Assembly (NCBI RefSeq): GCF_001029445.1
Contig: NZ_LDOT01000014.1
Coordinates: 1 to 64,000, forward strand
From: Photobacterium aquae
GTDB taxonomy: Bacteria; Pseudomonadota; Gammaproteobacteria; Enterobacterales; Vibrionaceae
Length of the DNA: 64,000 bases
Direction of reading: 5' to 3'
In this document: one piece after another, positions 15,886-25,712 of the stretch
Numbering within the stretch: position 1 is the stretch's first letter
How the letters are laid out: every line of letters begins with the position of its first letter
Notes under the pieces: model-generated
The model's database searches: none
Told to the model about the DNA's origin: nothing
The model's input: only the letters and a program-made list of their open reading frames with translations
Translations under genes and position numbers: made by a program

Positions 15886-16776
15886 TTAAAACCGCTCTTT
15901 CCACATTGAAGCAATATGTTGAATACACCAACTCTTCGCCTTTCCCATCTGACTTCGATTCCATGCCATTACAATCTCAAGCTCATATACAGGATCATCG
16001 CCAATTAGAACGAGCTCTCCATTCTCGATATAAGGCTTGGCATGTTCATACGACATGGTAGCAATACCCACACCGGCTCTTAGCGCTTGTAACTTCTCAT
16101 GCATAGAACCAACCGTCAGTAGTGGTTGGTCATCAAGAATATTATGGGTTAGCGGCGGTAGATGGCGGGCCGTATCCGCAGCAGCAATACCCCGATATAA
16201 CTTACGAACGGCAGGATCAAGGGGGTTATCATGTTGATGAATAGGATGGTCTTTGTGTGCAACCCACAACGTATCAAGCTTACCAATGGGTTGAATCTTT
16301 ACATCTGGAGGAGCAACACTCGGGGCCGGTGCAATCAGAATATCGGCACGATTTTGTGACAGGGCTTCCCAACAACCAGCAAGGATCTCCTCCTGAAAAC
16401 GCATACGTGTCTTGCTCACTTGACCGAGCTTATCCACCAGCGGCAATAATGTTTCAAACTTAATCAAACCATCATAGGCAATAGTAATGTCCAATTCCCA
16501 ACCGTGCGCTAATGTACTGGCATCTGCAATCATTTCATCAACGGCTGTCAGCAATAACCTTCCCCGCTCTAGCAACAAAGTACCTGCTTTAGTAAACACA
16601 GCCTTGTGGCCGGAGCGATCAAAAATTACCAGATCAAGATCCTGTTCTAGCTTTTGAACCTGATAACTCAACGACGATGGCGCACGCCCCAATTCTTCAG
16701 CTGCCGCCGCAAAGCTACCGCGTCGATCAATTGCGTCTAAAACCATCAGGGCTTCGAATGACAACAGTTTATTCAC
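15886..16776 (-). CDS. LysR-family regulator, YhaJ-like
   Basis: The start is GTG 16776, directly after AAGGAGATGGT; the protein has 296 residues. The N-terminal helix-turn-helix (LEALMVLDAIDRRGSFAAAAEELGRAPSSLSYQVQKLEQDL) and the effector domain (NRADILIAPAP, YRGIAAADTARHLPPLT, LRAGVGIATMSYEHAKPYI, VMAWNRSQMGKAKSWC) follow E. coli YhaJ closely. In E. coli, YhaJ activates genes that respond to dinitrotoluene and virulence genes in pathogens. It is divergent from the metallopeptidase gene at 16940, with the shared promoter in 16777-16939, so that gene is a candidate target. Confidence 0.85.
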   Translation of the reverse strand: MNKLLSFEALMVLDAIDRRGSFAAAAEELGRAPSSLSYQVQKLEQDLDLVIFDRSGHKAVFTKAGTLLLERGRLLLTAVDEMIADASTLAHGWELDITIAYDGLIKFETLLPLVDKLGQVSKTRMRFQEEILAGCWEALSQNRADILIAPAPSVAPPDVKIQPIGKLDTLWVAHKDHPIHQHDNPLDPAVRKLYRGIAAADTARHLPPLTHNILDDQPLLTVGSMHEKLQALRAGVGIATMSYEHAKPYIENGELVLIGDDPVYELEIVMAWNRSQMGKAKSWCIQHIASMWKERF

Positions 16777-16939
16777 ACCATCTCCTTCATATGTCGAATC
16801 AGCACCCAAAATTGCTGACCTAACGTTGACCTAAGTATCTCAACCTTCACGATATAATAAAAGTCTCCCACTCTTTCCATTTGTTAATTAGCAACCATAC
16901 TCACTGAAGGGAGCTACACACTTGGTCAAGGAAAACACC

Positions 16940-17839
16940 ATGACATATTCTGTTATCAAAAAACTATCAAACGTTCTTATCTCGGCATCATCACGATGCA
17001 ATACCAAATATACAGCCGGGCTCTTACTCTGCGCAGCTATCTCATCGAGCTCTGCCTTCGCGTCAAACTACATCGCAGATACCACAAGTGATGATGCATC
17101 AGAAACAATGATAATCCCTATTGAACGTGAATTTTTGCCAGCAGAGAACGAAAGCGACAAACAGATCCGCAAACTACTACAACATGCCCCTGAGCTAGAG
17201 ATCATAGCTCAACTCAACAACGACGTTATCCACTTTGATCAGGCGGTTACAATTCAGTTCGGTAGTCAAGACGGCCCACTGTATGATCCCCAGCTTAGAG
17301 AGATTCAAGTTCCCTATCAGTTCTGGTCTGATGCCGTTAAACTGTTTTCTACTCAATATGAGAAAAACGAAAAACAAGCCATCTACAAAGCAAGTATGGA
17401 TAGCCTACTCCATACTTTGCTGCACGAGATCGGTCACGCCTATATCGACATCTACAATATTCCTGTCTTGGGCCGTGAAGAAGATGCCGCCGATAATTTC
17501 GCTTCCGTGATCCTGCTGCATCATGTCGAAAACGGCGATGATATTGCACTTCATGCCGCACAACTCTTTGCCTTAGAGGACGCGCAAATTGAGCAGTTCG
17601 ATAACTTGGATTTTATCGATGAACATAGCCTCGATATACAGCGTTACTTCTATACATTGTGCCTGATTTACGGCAGCAACCCAGACAAACACAAAATGCT
17701 ATTTAAAGAGATCGACCAACAATACAAAGTTGAAAAAGAAGATATATGTCAGGATGAATTTGAGCGTATTCATGAAAATTGGTCTCTTTACCTTGAGCAA
17801 AACCAAATAGATGACGAAGCCGATTCAGCCAAACCCTAA
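16940..17839 (+). CDS. exported DUF4344-type putative metallopeptidase
   Basis: ATG 16940 follows AAGGA and gives 299 residues. A long N-terminus with a hydrophobic core (YTAGLLLCAAISSSSAFA) is a Sec signal peptide. The zinc-site motif is LLHEIGHAYIDIYNIPVLGREEDAADNFA: HExxH, then Gly-Arg-Glu-Glu-Asp with the glutamate placed as a third ligand, as in DUF4344 proteins. It should be a periplasmic or secreted metallopeptidase, though activity in this family is not proven to my knowledge. Acidic overall. It stands alone, divergent from the YhaJ-like regulator. Confidence 0.8.
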   Translation: MTYSVIKKLSNVLISASSRCNTKYTAGLLLCAAISSSSAFASNYIADTTSDDASETMIIPIEREFLPAENESDKQIRKLLQHAPELEIIAQLNNDVIHFDQAVTIQFGSQDGPLYDPQLREIQVPYQFWSDAVKLFSTQYEKNEKQAIYKASMDSLLHTLLHEIGHAYIDIYNIPVLGREEDAADNFASVILLHHVENGDDIALHAAQLFALEDAQIEQFDNLDFIDEHSLDIQRYFYTLCLIYGSNPDKHKMLFKEIDQQYKVEKEDICQDEFERIHENWSLYLEQNQIDDEADSAKP

Positions 17840-18175
17840 ACGATAAATCATGAGAAAACGGCCATCTGAGTCATCATTTTACTGGATAATGAACACAAAA
17901 AACCTCTGATGGCCTCTAACACATTTTATTCACCAATAAGAATGGATATTCAAAAACTTAGGTGTATTCCCCGTGAATTTTCTTACAAAGGTGATAAGTT
18001 AGTCATAAAAATGACTACTAGAGGAATCTTCTAGACAAGTTTATTGCAGGGACTTGATCTGCGCCAAATTTTGCGTATTCAGTATGCACTAGAGTCGTTA
18101 GCAGTTTGTTTTATTACATGGAATAGATTTCACAAACCATACAATGCAATGTGAAATCCAGACAAGGATCACAAG
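17840..18175 (+). other. 336-base intergenic region
   Basis: No gene is visible. A weak long-range stem (GGCCATC at 17860-17866 with GATGGCC at 17908-17914) follows the metallopeptidase gene and may end its transcript. Near its right end is the inverted repeat at 18126-18158, listed separately. Confidence 0.45.
18126..18158 (+). repeat. inverted repeat upstream of the helical protein gene
   Basis: GATTTCACA and its exact complement TGTGAAATC are separated by 15 bases and end 17 bases before the ATG at 18176. This may be an operator or a leader hairpin for the following gene. Confidence 0.5.
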
Positions 18176-18526
18176 ATGAAGCACGCGTCGCAATCGCTTA
18201 CCCAAACGATCAGTTACCTGAAACATTGTAATTCGCAACTAATGACCAACCGTACAGCGCTGCCTACACAGGTTGCCAACCAGTTGATCAACGAAATCAT
18301 TTCCATTCAGGCTATTGAACTGGAACATGCCAACGAGCAAATAACCCAACTCCAGCGCGAACTCCGGGCCGTCTTGCTAACACTGGAAGCTGCTGCAAAT
18401 GAAGAGGCTCATGGCGTACTTGCCACCGCTATGCGACGCATCAACCATGAACTGAATATCACCCCGTTCAGCCCAAGCAAACTGGTTGTAAAGAATGCAA
18501 AATCCGACCCTGTACTGGCCGGCTAG
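18176..18526 (+). CDS. helical protein of unknown function
   Basis: ATG 18176 has AAGGA eight bases upstream. The 116-residue product has no signal peptide or membrane segment. Residues 35-100 form long helices rich in Gln, Glu, Leu and Ala (NEIISIQAIELEHANEQITQLQRELRAVLLTLEAAANEE), likely a coiled coil. I do not recognise the family. The gene is single, with its own upstream repeat and a strong downstream terminator, so it is probably a real expressed gene. Confidence 0.6.
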   Translation: MKHASQSLTQTISYLKHCNSQLMTNRTALPTQVANQLINEIISIQAIELEHANEQITQLQRELRAVLLTLEAAANEEAHGVLATAMRRINHELNITPFSPSKLVVKNAKSDPVLAG

Positions 18527-18587
18527 CGTCAAGATTACCAATAACCCATTCTTAAAATAACAATAGCTCCATAACCTTCTGGAATCA

Positions 18588-18630
18588 GCCGGTAACGTAC
18601 TTTCTGTCCTGTCCGTTACCGGCCTTTTTT
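18588..18630 (+). terminator. rho-independent terminator
   Basis: Stem GCCGGTAACG with exact complement CGTTACCGGC, a 16-base loop and then a T-run, 62 bases after the stop at 18526. Confidence 0.85.
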
Positions 18631-18638
18631 GCTCGCCG

Positions 18639-19921
18639 CTATGACATCATCCACTTCCACCAGACGAACAAAGCCAAGAATCCGAATAAATAACTCAGCC
18701 CCACAATGGATAACACTTTCATCGGCTTGCTCCACTGAAGCGAAACAGGCAAATCGGCATTAGAAACCAGTTGATAGTTCAGCAAGGCAAAAACAGGCGT
18801 CGTCATAAAGGCCATGATCATCGCAAAATCAAGCAATGGCATCAGGGCTGAACTAAAGAACAGAATAATCCCCATTGCCGATACACTCAGAACAACCATC
18901 CAACTATTATGCCACTGCCGATTACAGCCTTCTTCATTCCCCCAGAGCAGCGATTGCGCCTCGGCAATCGCCCTGGCATACCCGTCTATCACCGTAATAG
19001 TGCTACCGAAAATACAGAAAAAGGCGACGACAGCAATCAAATACCGTGACCACTCACCAATGGTCGTTGCATACATGCTCACGAGCTGATGGGAAAAGCC
19101 AATCCCCGATGCCTTTAGCTCCGTACCACTGCCATGGAGTACCAATGCCCCCAAAGACAAGAACACCACCGCCAACACCGCCGTACCAATATAACCGACA
19201 TTGAAGTCAAACAATGCCGATTGCGGAGTAACCTGATGCAACTTCCGCTGACTTTTCAGCCATAGTGACGTCAAGCAAGATATCTCAATCGGTGCTGGCA
19301 TCCAGCCATCATCACCACAATAAAGCCAATACTGGCAATAGACCACGCTGAAGGTGCCTGATAGTCAGGCGCCGCCGCAGGGCCATTCATCGCGGCAATA
19401 AAGACGGCACTCACAGTGGCGACAACCAATACTGCCATAATCAGTTTAGAGAGCGCATCCAGCGCCTTGTAATGCCCCGCAAACAGTATGGCCAGACAAG
19501 CGATAGCCACCACGCAGCTCAATAGCGGCAACGATAAGGTAAACGGTAAAAAATACCCCAGCAGGCTTGCGCTAAACAGCAGCAACGCAGCAGTATTGAC
19601 GATCCCCGACACCACACTCAGTCCGGTAAACACCCACAAGTAACCGCGCCCCATATTGTCATAACCTTTAATCAAGCTATGACCGGTTCCCATTGTGTAT
19701 TGCACCCCGGCTCGGAAAAACGGGTATTTGAGCAAGTTCACCACAAGGATTAGGATTGCCAACTGCCACCCATAAATCGCCCCTGCCTTGGTTGACGCAA
19801 CAAGGTGCGAGCCCCCGACGGCTGCCGTGGCCATCATGATCCCTGGGCCCAGCATTTTTACCAATTGTCCAACTGATAACCGTCTATCCTGCATTGCCTC
19901 TGTTGTTGTGCTATCTGTCAT
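18639..19921 (-). pseudogene. NRAMP-family divalent metal transporter, broken by one frameshift
   Basis: The N-terminal half (from ATG 19921: LGPGIMMATAAVGGSHLVASTKAGAIYG) and the C-terminal half (GWMPAPIEISCLTSLW to FALFVWWKWMMS-type ending at 18639) are in different frames. They join in the middle of the conserved segment after IGFIVVMM, near 19305. The total of 1283 bases is one short of a whole number of codons, so one base is missing, most likely one G of a GGG (ATGATGG should read ATGATGGG). Intact, it would be a roughly 427-residue inner-membrane Mn(II)/Fe(II) importer with eleven or so helices. It may be a true pseudogene or a sequencing error. Confidence 0.85.
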
Positions 19922-20333
19922 AAATACATCCTGTTTTTATCGACTCTCTTTCATCCATGCTGACTTGCACCGATCCCCCGACAAGCTATTTTGTATATTG
20001 TCGGCGACAAGTGTGGTGTCATTTCCTTGCTTATTTTTCTCCGTTTTATTGTCTGATGGCAACCAGCGGCAAATCATCCAACAACACGTTATTTCAGTCT
20101 GATGTCAATATGCAGACCATCACTCTACATACGAGGCAAAACGTCCTTGGTTATCCAGAAAAAACAAATAAAAAAACAATAAAAAATGAACAAATTCCCA
20201 TAAACAACCCTTTGATTCTGGCTGGATATTGGCCACCTTAGCCGCACATATTCCGTTTAGGCGGCTATGCTTAACTCAATGGACGAGACATTTTTGGCAC
20301 GATATACGAAGCAGGACGATAGCCAACTCTTCA
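19922..20333 (+). other. divergent promoter region of the NRAMP and ydbH genes
   Basis: About 410 bases lie between the two divergent starts. It contains the 13-base palindrome at 19998-20010 and a second CGACAAG copy at 19979-19985, and an AT-rich stretch near 20160-20190. Short open frames here look like chance. Confidence 0.45.
19998..20010 (+). promoter_or_regulatory. palindrome, possible operator of the NRAMP gene
   Basis: TTGTCG-G-CGACAA is a perfect palindrome 77 bases upstream of the NRAMP start, with a further half site CGACAAG at 19979-19985. A regulator binding here is plausible but not identified. Confidence 0.35.
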
Positions 20334-23300
20334 ATGAATAACCTTCCCGCTCAACCACACAACGCAAACCTTCCGCCACGGCCGCGAATGGGCAAGGCTC
20401 GTTGTTTTGTATATGGCTTGGTTTTCCTGTGCGGGCTAATTTTGATCCCCGTCATTTTGCTGCCGCCGTGGCTCGCATCAAAGGGGATCGAAATCAATGC
20501 GATATCAGGGGTCAGCATCGGCAAAAAAATTGTCATAGGAGAATTGGGCATCACAATCAACCGTAATGTTCTCACTATCCACCAGCTGACCCTTGAACAC
20601 TTTGTTGATAAGGAAAGTGCGATATCAGACAGCTCATGGCGACTGGTCTCTCCTAAGATGAGCGTGAGGCTGACTCCTATTGTCCACCATAGCCTCAAAC
20701 GTCAAGGACTGATACTCAGTCCGCTGGAACTCGAAGATGTGGTATTTAACCTTATTGACCTATCCCCGCCTTATGTATTCAGTGCTCAGGTAGGTTCGGC
20801 CTCAATGACTCTGGCCAGCGAATACCACAAACCCAAAAGGCAGCAGATCAGCGATGTCAATTTGGTGCTTACCACCTCGCCCTTTGTCACATTAACCGGC
20901 GTGGTTAATCATGCCGAGCTAAACTTGCTCTTCCCGCTAGATATCCAAGGCTACTATTTCCCCGTTAATTTCAACCTAGGACATTTCTCTTTGAGTTGGC
21001 AGCCATTCAAGACGCCGCTTGCTGTTCATCTGGCAACGGTAAACCCGCACTGGCCGACACTCGCCCCCGATTTTGTCCAGCAAGGTAAAGATATCTCGCT
21101 AACCACGGATCTCAACCGGCCAAGTACCTCGACCCGAATTAGTGCAGATGTGATCGACCTTGATCAGCCAAGCAAGTTACCAGTATTCCTGAATCAGCCC
21201 GGTGATGATTATGATGGTCTCCACCTTGGTCAGACAATCGCCAGTTTGGCGCAGCTCCCTTTTCGGCGCCTGAAAGTCAGTCGGTTTACCTATGGACAGC
21301 TAATCATCGATTCACGATTAGTGCTGGAAACTCCAAGATTCAGAATGAATAAACCCGATAAACCAGCCAAATTACGTTTGAAAGGAAAAGCACTCGGGCC
21401 AGACCCCTATCTGATGGATGTTCTCGTCAAACATACCAAACAACAAGATGCCCATTTCAATGGCACAATGACGGGCCCGAAAGGCAATAGCCTTTCATGC
21501 GAAGGCGATATCAACTTCCTCAGCCCGCTACCCAAACACCTACTATGCAACGCTCGTTTAAGAAACAGTGCCGATATCACTGACCGTTTGGGATTAGCCG
21601 GTATGCCCAGTGCCCAACTCAAACAACCATTGGCTATCGAAGCTATACAAACACAGTTACTGCTTCGCCCCGGCAGTGCTCACTTGCAATCGAACCAACA
21701 AGCTAATCAAACAAACACCCCAAAAGCAGAGCGCAAAACCATCCACCACTTTCGCCGGGTTGAATCAGCCAAATACCAAATCACCCTCAAGATCCCAACC
21801 CATATTCCCATTACACTCCGCCAATTGGCACTCTCACACCCGATACTTGCCTCGATGCAATCTGCCCGTCATAACGGACAAGCTCCCAACGATCGGCTTG
21901 ACACCTTAATCATAAGCAACGATGGCGAACTTCAACTTACAGCCAGCTATCAAACTGAGCATTTCAGTCTCTCGCTCAATGGCACAGGTGAAAAAATCAC
22001 ACTGACGAACGAGACGCATGGCAGCAATCTCGAACTTACAGATACAACTTTTTCCTGTGATTTCCCATTACTCACCACAGACGTCGAAAGCAGACAATGC
22101 CAAGCACAGTCGCAGTTACATGCTCAGATAAACTCCCTCTCCGCCACCCCACAAATACAGCTATCCGATATCCAAGCCAAGAGCCGTCTCAATAGCTTGT
22201 GGAGGCCATTTATGGCGAGGCTGGAAATGATAGATACCTCTATCAATATTGCTTCCGTGCTATATCACCGCCAAGACCTTAACCTACAAGCATCAAACGT
22301 ACAGATCGGCAATAAACGGCTACAGTTACGCCAGCATTTCAATAATGAAATCAACCCCAAAAAAGGAAACAGCGATTTAATAGTGACAGCGTCACAAGAA
22401 GATCCACTAAAAATACATGCCGCATTTGAAGCCCAACAACTCATTACGCAGGCCGCATCAGAAAAGATAACCAGAAATAGCCCCGTACAAAAATACCAAG
22501 GGTTGATCAACGCAGAATTGAGCAAGATAGCGTTAACTCTGGGATCGCAATCGCAGGCGACAATTTTTCAAGCGGCGTACCTCGCCGCAATGAGGGTTAA
22601 CCTTAACGAACAGCGACTGCCATCTGTCCATGCCAAGGGGCAAATAAAGACAACAGATAACCAACTGGCTATCGACGGGCAATTGACGAACGCCAAAGAA
22701 ACCCCGCTACTAATTTTCACTGTCAAACACCGGCAGGATCGACCGCAAACAGACATCACGCTACACCGTAACCTAATGCGATTCACTAGCGATAATTCAC
22801 TCAAGAAACACTACCTACCAGGATTGCCTATTCGCTATGATCTCACCGGCGGTGAAATCAGCCTGGATGCCAGTCTGCGCTACAACAGTAATGGCTGGAA
22901 TGGCACCATCGGGCTCTTTACCCATGAACTCAGCGGTTACGCCCATGATATCCATTTTGCAGATCTCAATATCTCGGTCACTAGCGCTATTTCCCCCGAG
23001 GGAATCCGCTCATTGCATCCTATCAGTCTTCACGCCAGTTACCTCCATGCCGGAATTTTGCTTGAAAACCTCTACGCCGTACTGGAATTTGATTCTGCCA
23101 AACCGTTCTATCGCTTGCTCAGAGCCAACGCCTACATGCTTAACGGGTCCGTCAGTACCCATGAGGTCGTCAGCAATAGCCTGTTAACGATCCCAACGGC
23201 TTCTCTTGTCGTACATGGATTAAGCTTAGATGCACTAGCAACAGCGATTGATGCCAAAGATATAATGATGACAGGAACACTTGACGGCACGCTGCCGCTA

Positions 23301-23681
23301 AGTTTTGAAAATGGCTTGCCCGTGATTGAACAAGGCAGACTTCACAGCCGCTACCCAGGCGGGGTACTCAAGTACCGCAAGGGTTCAACGATTGATCAGA
23401 ATATTGAAGCAGCAAGTGATGACAGCCTACTGGTGGTCAGCAAAATTCTCAAAAATTATAACTACAGCTCGCTTTCGGTTCATCTAGACTATTCTAAAAA
23501 AGGACTATTGAATGCTGATGCCTCATTTAAAGGGCACAATCCAGACGTACTTGCGGGTCGTAACGTGAATTTGAACATCAGTATTCAAGAAGATATACCA
23601 GCACTACTAAAAACATTGAGCATGATAAATGCCTCTAAGCTGGAAAGCCTTTTTTTAAAGCAGATGGGTGTGGATAAATAG
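20334..23681 (+). CDS. ydbH: YdbH-family inner-membrane AsmA-like bridge protein
   Basis: The 1115-residue product begins with a basic stretch (PPRPRMGKAR) and one membrane helix (CFVYGLVFLCGLILIPVILLPPWLA), followed by a very long periplasmic part of repeated beta strands. With YnbE and YdbL just downstream this is the ydbH-ynbE-ydbL operon. In E. coli, YdbH is an AsmA-like protein, redundant with TamB and YhdP, thought to form a path for phospholipids between the inner and outer membranes. E. coli YdbH has about 880 residues; this one is longer, with an extra Gln/Ser/Asn-rich middle part. ATG 20334 is the best start though no ribosome site is clear; ATG 20388 is an alternative. Confidence 0.85.
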   Translation: MNNLPAQPHNANLPPRPRMGKARCFVYGLVFLCGLILIPVILLPPWLASKGIEINAISGVSIGKKIVIGELGITINRNVLTIHQLTLEHFVDKESAISDSSWRLVSPKMSVRLTPIVHHSLKRQGLILSPLELEDVVFNLIDLSPPYVFSAQVGSASMTLASEYHKPKRQQISDVNLVLTTSPFVTLTGVVNHAELNLLFPLDIQGYYFPVNFNLGHFSLSWQPFKTPLAVHLATVNPHWPTLAPDFVQQGKDISLTTDLNRPSTSTRISADVIDLDQPSKLPVFLNQPGDDYDGLHLGQTIASLAQLPFRRLKVSRFTYGQLIIDSRLVLETPRFRMNKPDKPAKLRLKGKALGPDPYLMDVLVKHTKQQDAHFNGTMTGPKGNSLSCEGDINFLSPLPKHLLCNARLRNSADITDRLGLAGMPSAQLKQPLAIEAIQTQLLLRPGSAHLQSNQQANQTNTPKAERKTIHHFRRVESAKYQITLKIPTHIPITLRQLALSHPILASMQSARHNGQAPNDRLDTLIISNDGELQLTASYQTEHFSLSLNGTGEKITLTNETHGSNLELTDTTFSCDFPLLTTDVESRQCQAQSQLHAQINSLSATPQIQLSDIQAKSRLNSLWRPFMARLEMIDTSINIASVLYHRQDLNLQASNVQIGNKRLQLRQHFNNEINPKKGNSDLIVTASQEDPLKIHAAFEAQQLITQAASEKITRNSPVQKYQGLINAELSKIALTLGSQSQATIFQAAYLAAMRVNLNEQRLPSVHAKGQIKTTDNQLAIDGQLTNAKETPLLIFTVKHRQDRPQTDITLHRNLMRFTSDNSLKKHYLPGLPIRYDLTGGEISLDASLRYNSNGWNGTIGLFTHELSGYAHDIHFADLNISVTSAISPEGIRSLHPISLHASYLHAGILLENLYAVLEFDSAKPFYRLLRANAYMLNGSVSTHEVVSNSLLTIPTASLVVHGLSLDALATAIDAKDIMMTGTLDGTLPLSFENGLPVIEQGRLHSRYPGGVLKYRKGSTIDQNIEAASDDSLLVVSKILKNYNYSSLSVHLDYSKKGLLNADASFKGHNPDVLAGRNVNLNISIQEDIPALLKTLSMINASKLESLFLKQMGVDK

Positions 23682-23721
23682 CTGTTGCGCTTACGTTTTT
23701 ATTGCTAAAGGTTGTACTTCA

Positions 23722-23937
23722 ATGGATATTCAACTGAAAATCACCTTCATACCGTTGCTTTTTGCCATTTTCAGTCTACTGTTCATGGCAGGCATCGTCG
23801 GTTGCACGCCTACGGTTCAGGTCGCGACATCTGACAAGCCGATTGAAATTAATCTAAATGTTAAAATTGAACACGAAATCCGCATCAAAGTTGACAAGGA
23901 AATCGACGAGCTCTTCAGTGATGATGACGTCTTCTGA
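23722..23937 (+). CDS. ynbE: YnbE-family small outer-membrane lipoprotein
   Basis: From ATG 23722 the 71-residue product has a signal segment with lipobox IVGC and then the family core PTVQVATSDKPIEINLNVKIEHEIRIKVDKEIDELF. YnbE is the outer-membrane partner of YdbH; it is proposed to oligomerise by beta-strand stacking to extend the YdbH bridge. The gene begins 40 bases after ydbH and ends 18 bases before ydbL. Confidence 0.92.
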   Translation: MDIQLKITFIPLLFAIFSLLFMAGIVGCTPTVQVATSDKPIEINLNVKIEHEIRIKVDKEIDELFSDDDVF

Positions 23938-23955
23938 TCCGGCATGGAGATTGCC

Positions 23956-24279
23956 ATGAAAAAATGCCTGCTTGCAGTCATTGCCCTGCTTATATCCTTC
24001 CATGCCTACGCACTCAATTTACAACAGGCCAAAGACCGTGGTTTGGTTGGGGAAACCAATACCGGCCTTATCGCCCCTGTCACATCGCAACCCTCTAACG
24101 AGGTTCGGAAATTGGTTGCCGACGTAAACAAGCACCGTAATGAACAGTATAAAAAAATTGCCGTCTCCCACGGGCTTAGCGTCAAAGAAGTCGGCCACCT
24201 TGCTCACAAACGCGCAATAGAAAAAACAGCCTCAGGCCATTACTATCAAGATGCATCCGGCAAGTGGCTTCGCAAATAG
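23956..24279 (+). CDS. ydbL: YdbL-family periplasmic protein (DUF1318)
   Basis: ATG 23956 follows GGAG at good distance; ATG 23944 is less likely. The 107-residue protein has a signal peptide (CLLAVIALLISFHAYA) and the DUF1318 core LQQAKDRGLVGETNTGLIAPV, then KLVADVNKHRNEQYKKIA. In E. coli, YdbL is thought to act as a chaperone that keeps YnbE from assembling at the wrong place. It is the last gene of the ydbH operon. Confidence 0.92.
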   Translation: MKKCLLAVIALLISFHAYALNLQQAKDRGLVGETNTGLIAPVTSQPSNEVRKLVADVNKHRNEQYKKIAVSHGLSVKEVGHLAHKRAIEKTASGHYYQDASGKWLRK

Positions 24280-24678
24280 TCTACATATGACAAATTTGCG
24301 CTCTCAGTCCTAATTGTAAATTTCATTTTTATAACTAACTATCACCAACGGCGTGAAAAACAACGTTTGCATTAGTATCCAAACCTACAATCAATACTGT
24401 ATCAATACCGAATGTCCACGTTAAATACTTACTTGCCCCTGACTTTGTCATACTGACGCAATCTTTATACAAACAAACGGCAGTTTTTTTCCAATGAACG
24501 TGAATATTTTATCAATGATATAAAGCATAAAAAGCACTCACAGCAACAACTGTACACATTCAGTTTTAATGAAATCTACTTTCAATAAATCTTAACCCCG
24601 GAATCAGTTATTTATAATTTTCCTTAATATTTAGTGTCATTATACTCCCGGCATCTATCTCCCTAATATCAAACTCCA
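24280..24678 (+). other. 399-base intergenic region
   Basis: This AT-rich stretch separates ydbL from the YeiH-type gene. I see no gene, strong hairpin or known operator. It probably holds the promoter of the transporter. Confidence 0.5.
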
Positions 24679-25629
24679 ATGCGCGCTATTCACGTTCTCT
24701 TATCCAACACCCGTAAATCTGACGGTGTGTTTATTCTTGTTGCCCTACTTTGCTTGCTCCCGATTGTCAGCTCTCCTATCGCGTTAGTACTGGGTTTCAC
24801 CCTTGCCACCGTGGGGCTTGTACCCTCTCAGTTTAATATTGCAGCCCTGACCAAAAAACTTTTGTCCTACTCTATTATTGGTCTGGGTTTTGGTATCCAT
24901 CTCAATCAGGCTATTGAAGCCAGCAAACAAGGCTTCGGTTTGATTGTTGCCTCTATTTTCTTCACGCTGATCCTTGGGTTCGTTCTTACCAAAGCATTGG
25001 GGATCAACCAGAAAACGGGGCACCTGATCGCCTCAGGCACAGCTATTTGTGGTGGCAGTGCCATCGCTGCCGTTGCACCAGCAATCAATGCTGAAGATGA
25101 ACAAATCTCACTTGCACTGGCAACGGTGTTCGTACTTAACGCCATCGCCCTGTTCATTTTTCCGGTTATTGGCCATATGCTGGATATGAGCCAGCAGGCA
25201 TTTGGCACATGGGCCGCCATTGCGATTCACGATACCTCGTCGGTTGTCGGTGCCGCTGGCGCTTATGGTGACGAGGCGCTTAAAACAGCCACGACGCTAA
25301 AGCTATCCCGCGCCCTGTGGATCATACCAATCGCCTTTCTCAGCGCGCTGATGTTCAAAGGCGACAGCAAAAAGATCGGCGTCCCTATGTTTATCCTGTT
25401 CTACTGTGCTGCTATTTTGGTTGCCCATTTCCTGCCAGCCCTACAACCAGCCTACGACGTGATTTTCAACGCCTCCAAACGGCTATTGGTTGTTTGCCTG
25501 TTCCTGATTGGCTCAGGGATCACAGTACAGAAATTGCGTGCAGCCGGCCTTAAACCATTACTGCTCGGCATTCTGTTATGGATTGCCATCGGTAGTTGTT
25601 CTCTGGCGTATATCCAAATTGCAGCCTAA
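24679..25629 (+). CDS. YeiH-family (UPF0324) membrane transporter
   Basis: The 316-residue protein has about ten hydrophobic helices. Signatures of the YeiH/PSE family are visible: [67 protein letters not shown], and [21 protein letters not shown]. Members are annotated as putative sulfate exporters; the true substrate is uncertain. In many bacteria the gene is next to a LysR regulator, but none is adjacent here. ATG 24679 has no clear ribosome site. Confidence 0.9.
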   Translation: MRAIHVLLSNTRKSDGVFILVALLCLLPIVSSPIALVLGFTLATVGLVPSQFNIAALTKKLLSYSIIGLGFGIHLNQAIEASKQGFGLIVASIFFTLILGFVLTKALGINQKTGHLIASGTAICGGSAIAAVAPAINAEDEQISLALATVFVLNAIALFIFPVIGHMLDMSQQAFGTWAAIAIHDTSSVVGAAGAYGDEALKTATTLKLSRALWIIPIAFLSALMFKGDSKKIGVPMFILFYCAAILVAHFLPALQPAYDVIFNASKRLLVVCLFLIGSGITVQKLRAAGLKPLLLGILLWIAIGSCSLAYIQIAA

Positions 25630-25687
25630 TACGCCAACCACGTTCCAAACCTACCCACTCCTAAAACAATCCGTTCCCAAAACAATA

Positions 25688-25709
25688 ATGGCCAGCATTT
25701 GCTGGCCAT
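25688..25709 (-). terminator. hairpin terminator between convergent genes
   Basis: Perfect 9-base stem ATGGCCAGC/GCTGGCCAT with loop ATTT, followed by T-rich sequence on both strands. It lies between the YeiH gene and the small gene at 25713. Confidence 0.7.
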
Positions 25710-25712
25710 CTG

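Noticed and set aside
18050..18066. FNR-like site TTGAT-N4-GCCAA upstream of the helical protein gene
   Set aside because: The second half does not match ATCAA, and the site is far from any clear promoter.
19957..20241. A 94-codon plus-strand frame between the NRAMP and ydbH genes
   Set aside because: No ribosome site, no domain, and low-complexity Lys/Asn content from an AT-rich promoter stretch.
20229..20333. N-terminal extension of YdbH from TTG 20229
   Set aside because: The extension is unlike a signal or membrane segment; the basic stretch and helix typical of YdbH begin after 20334.
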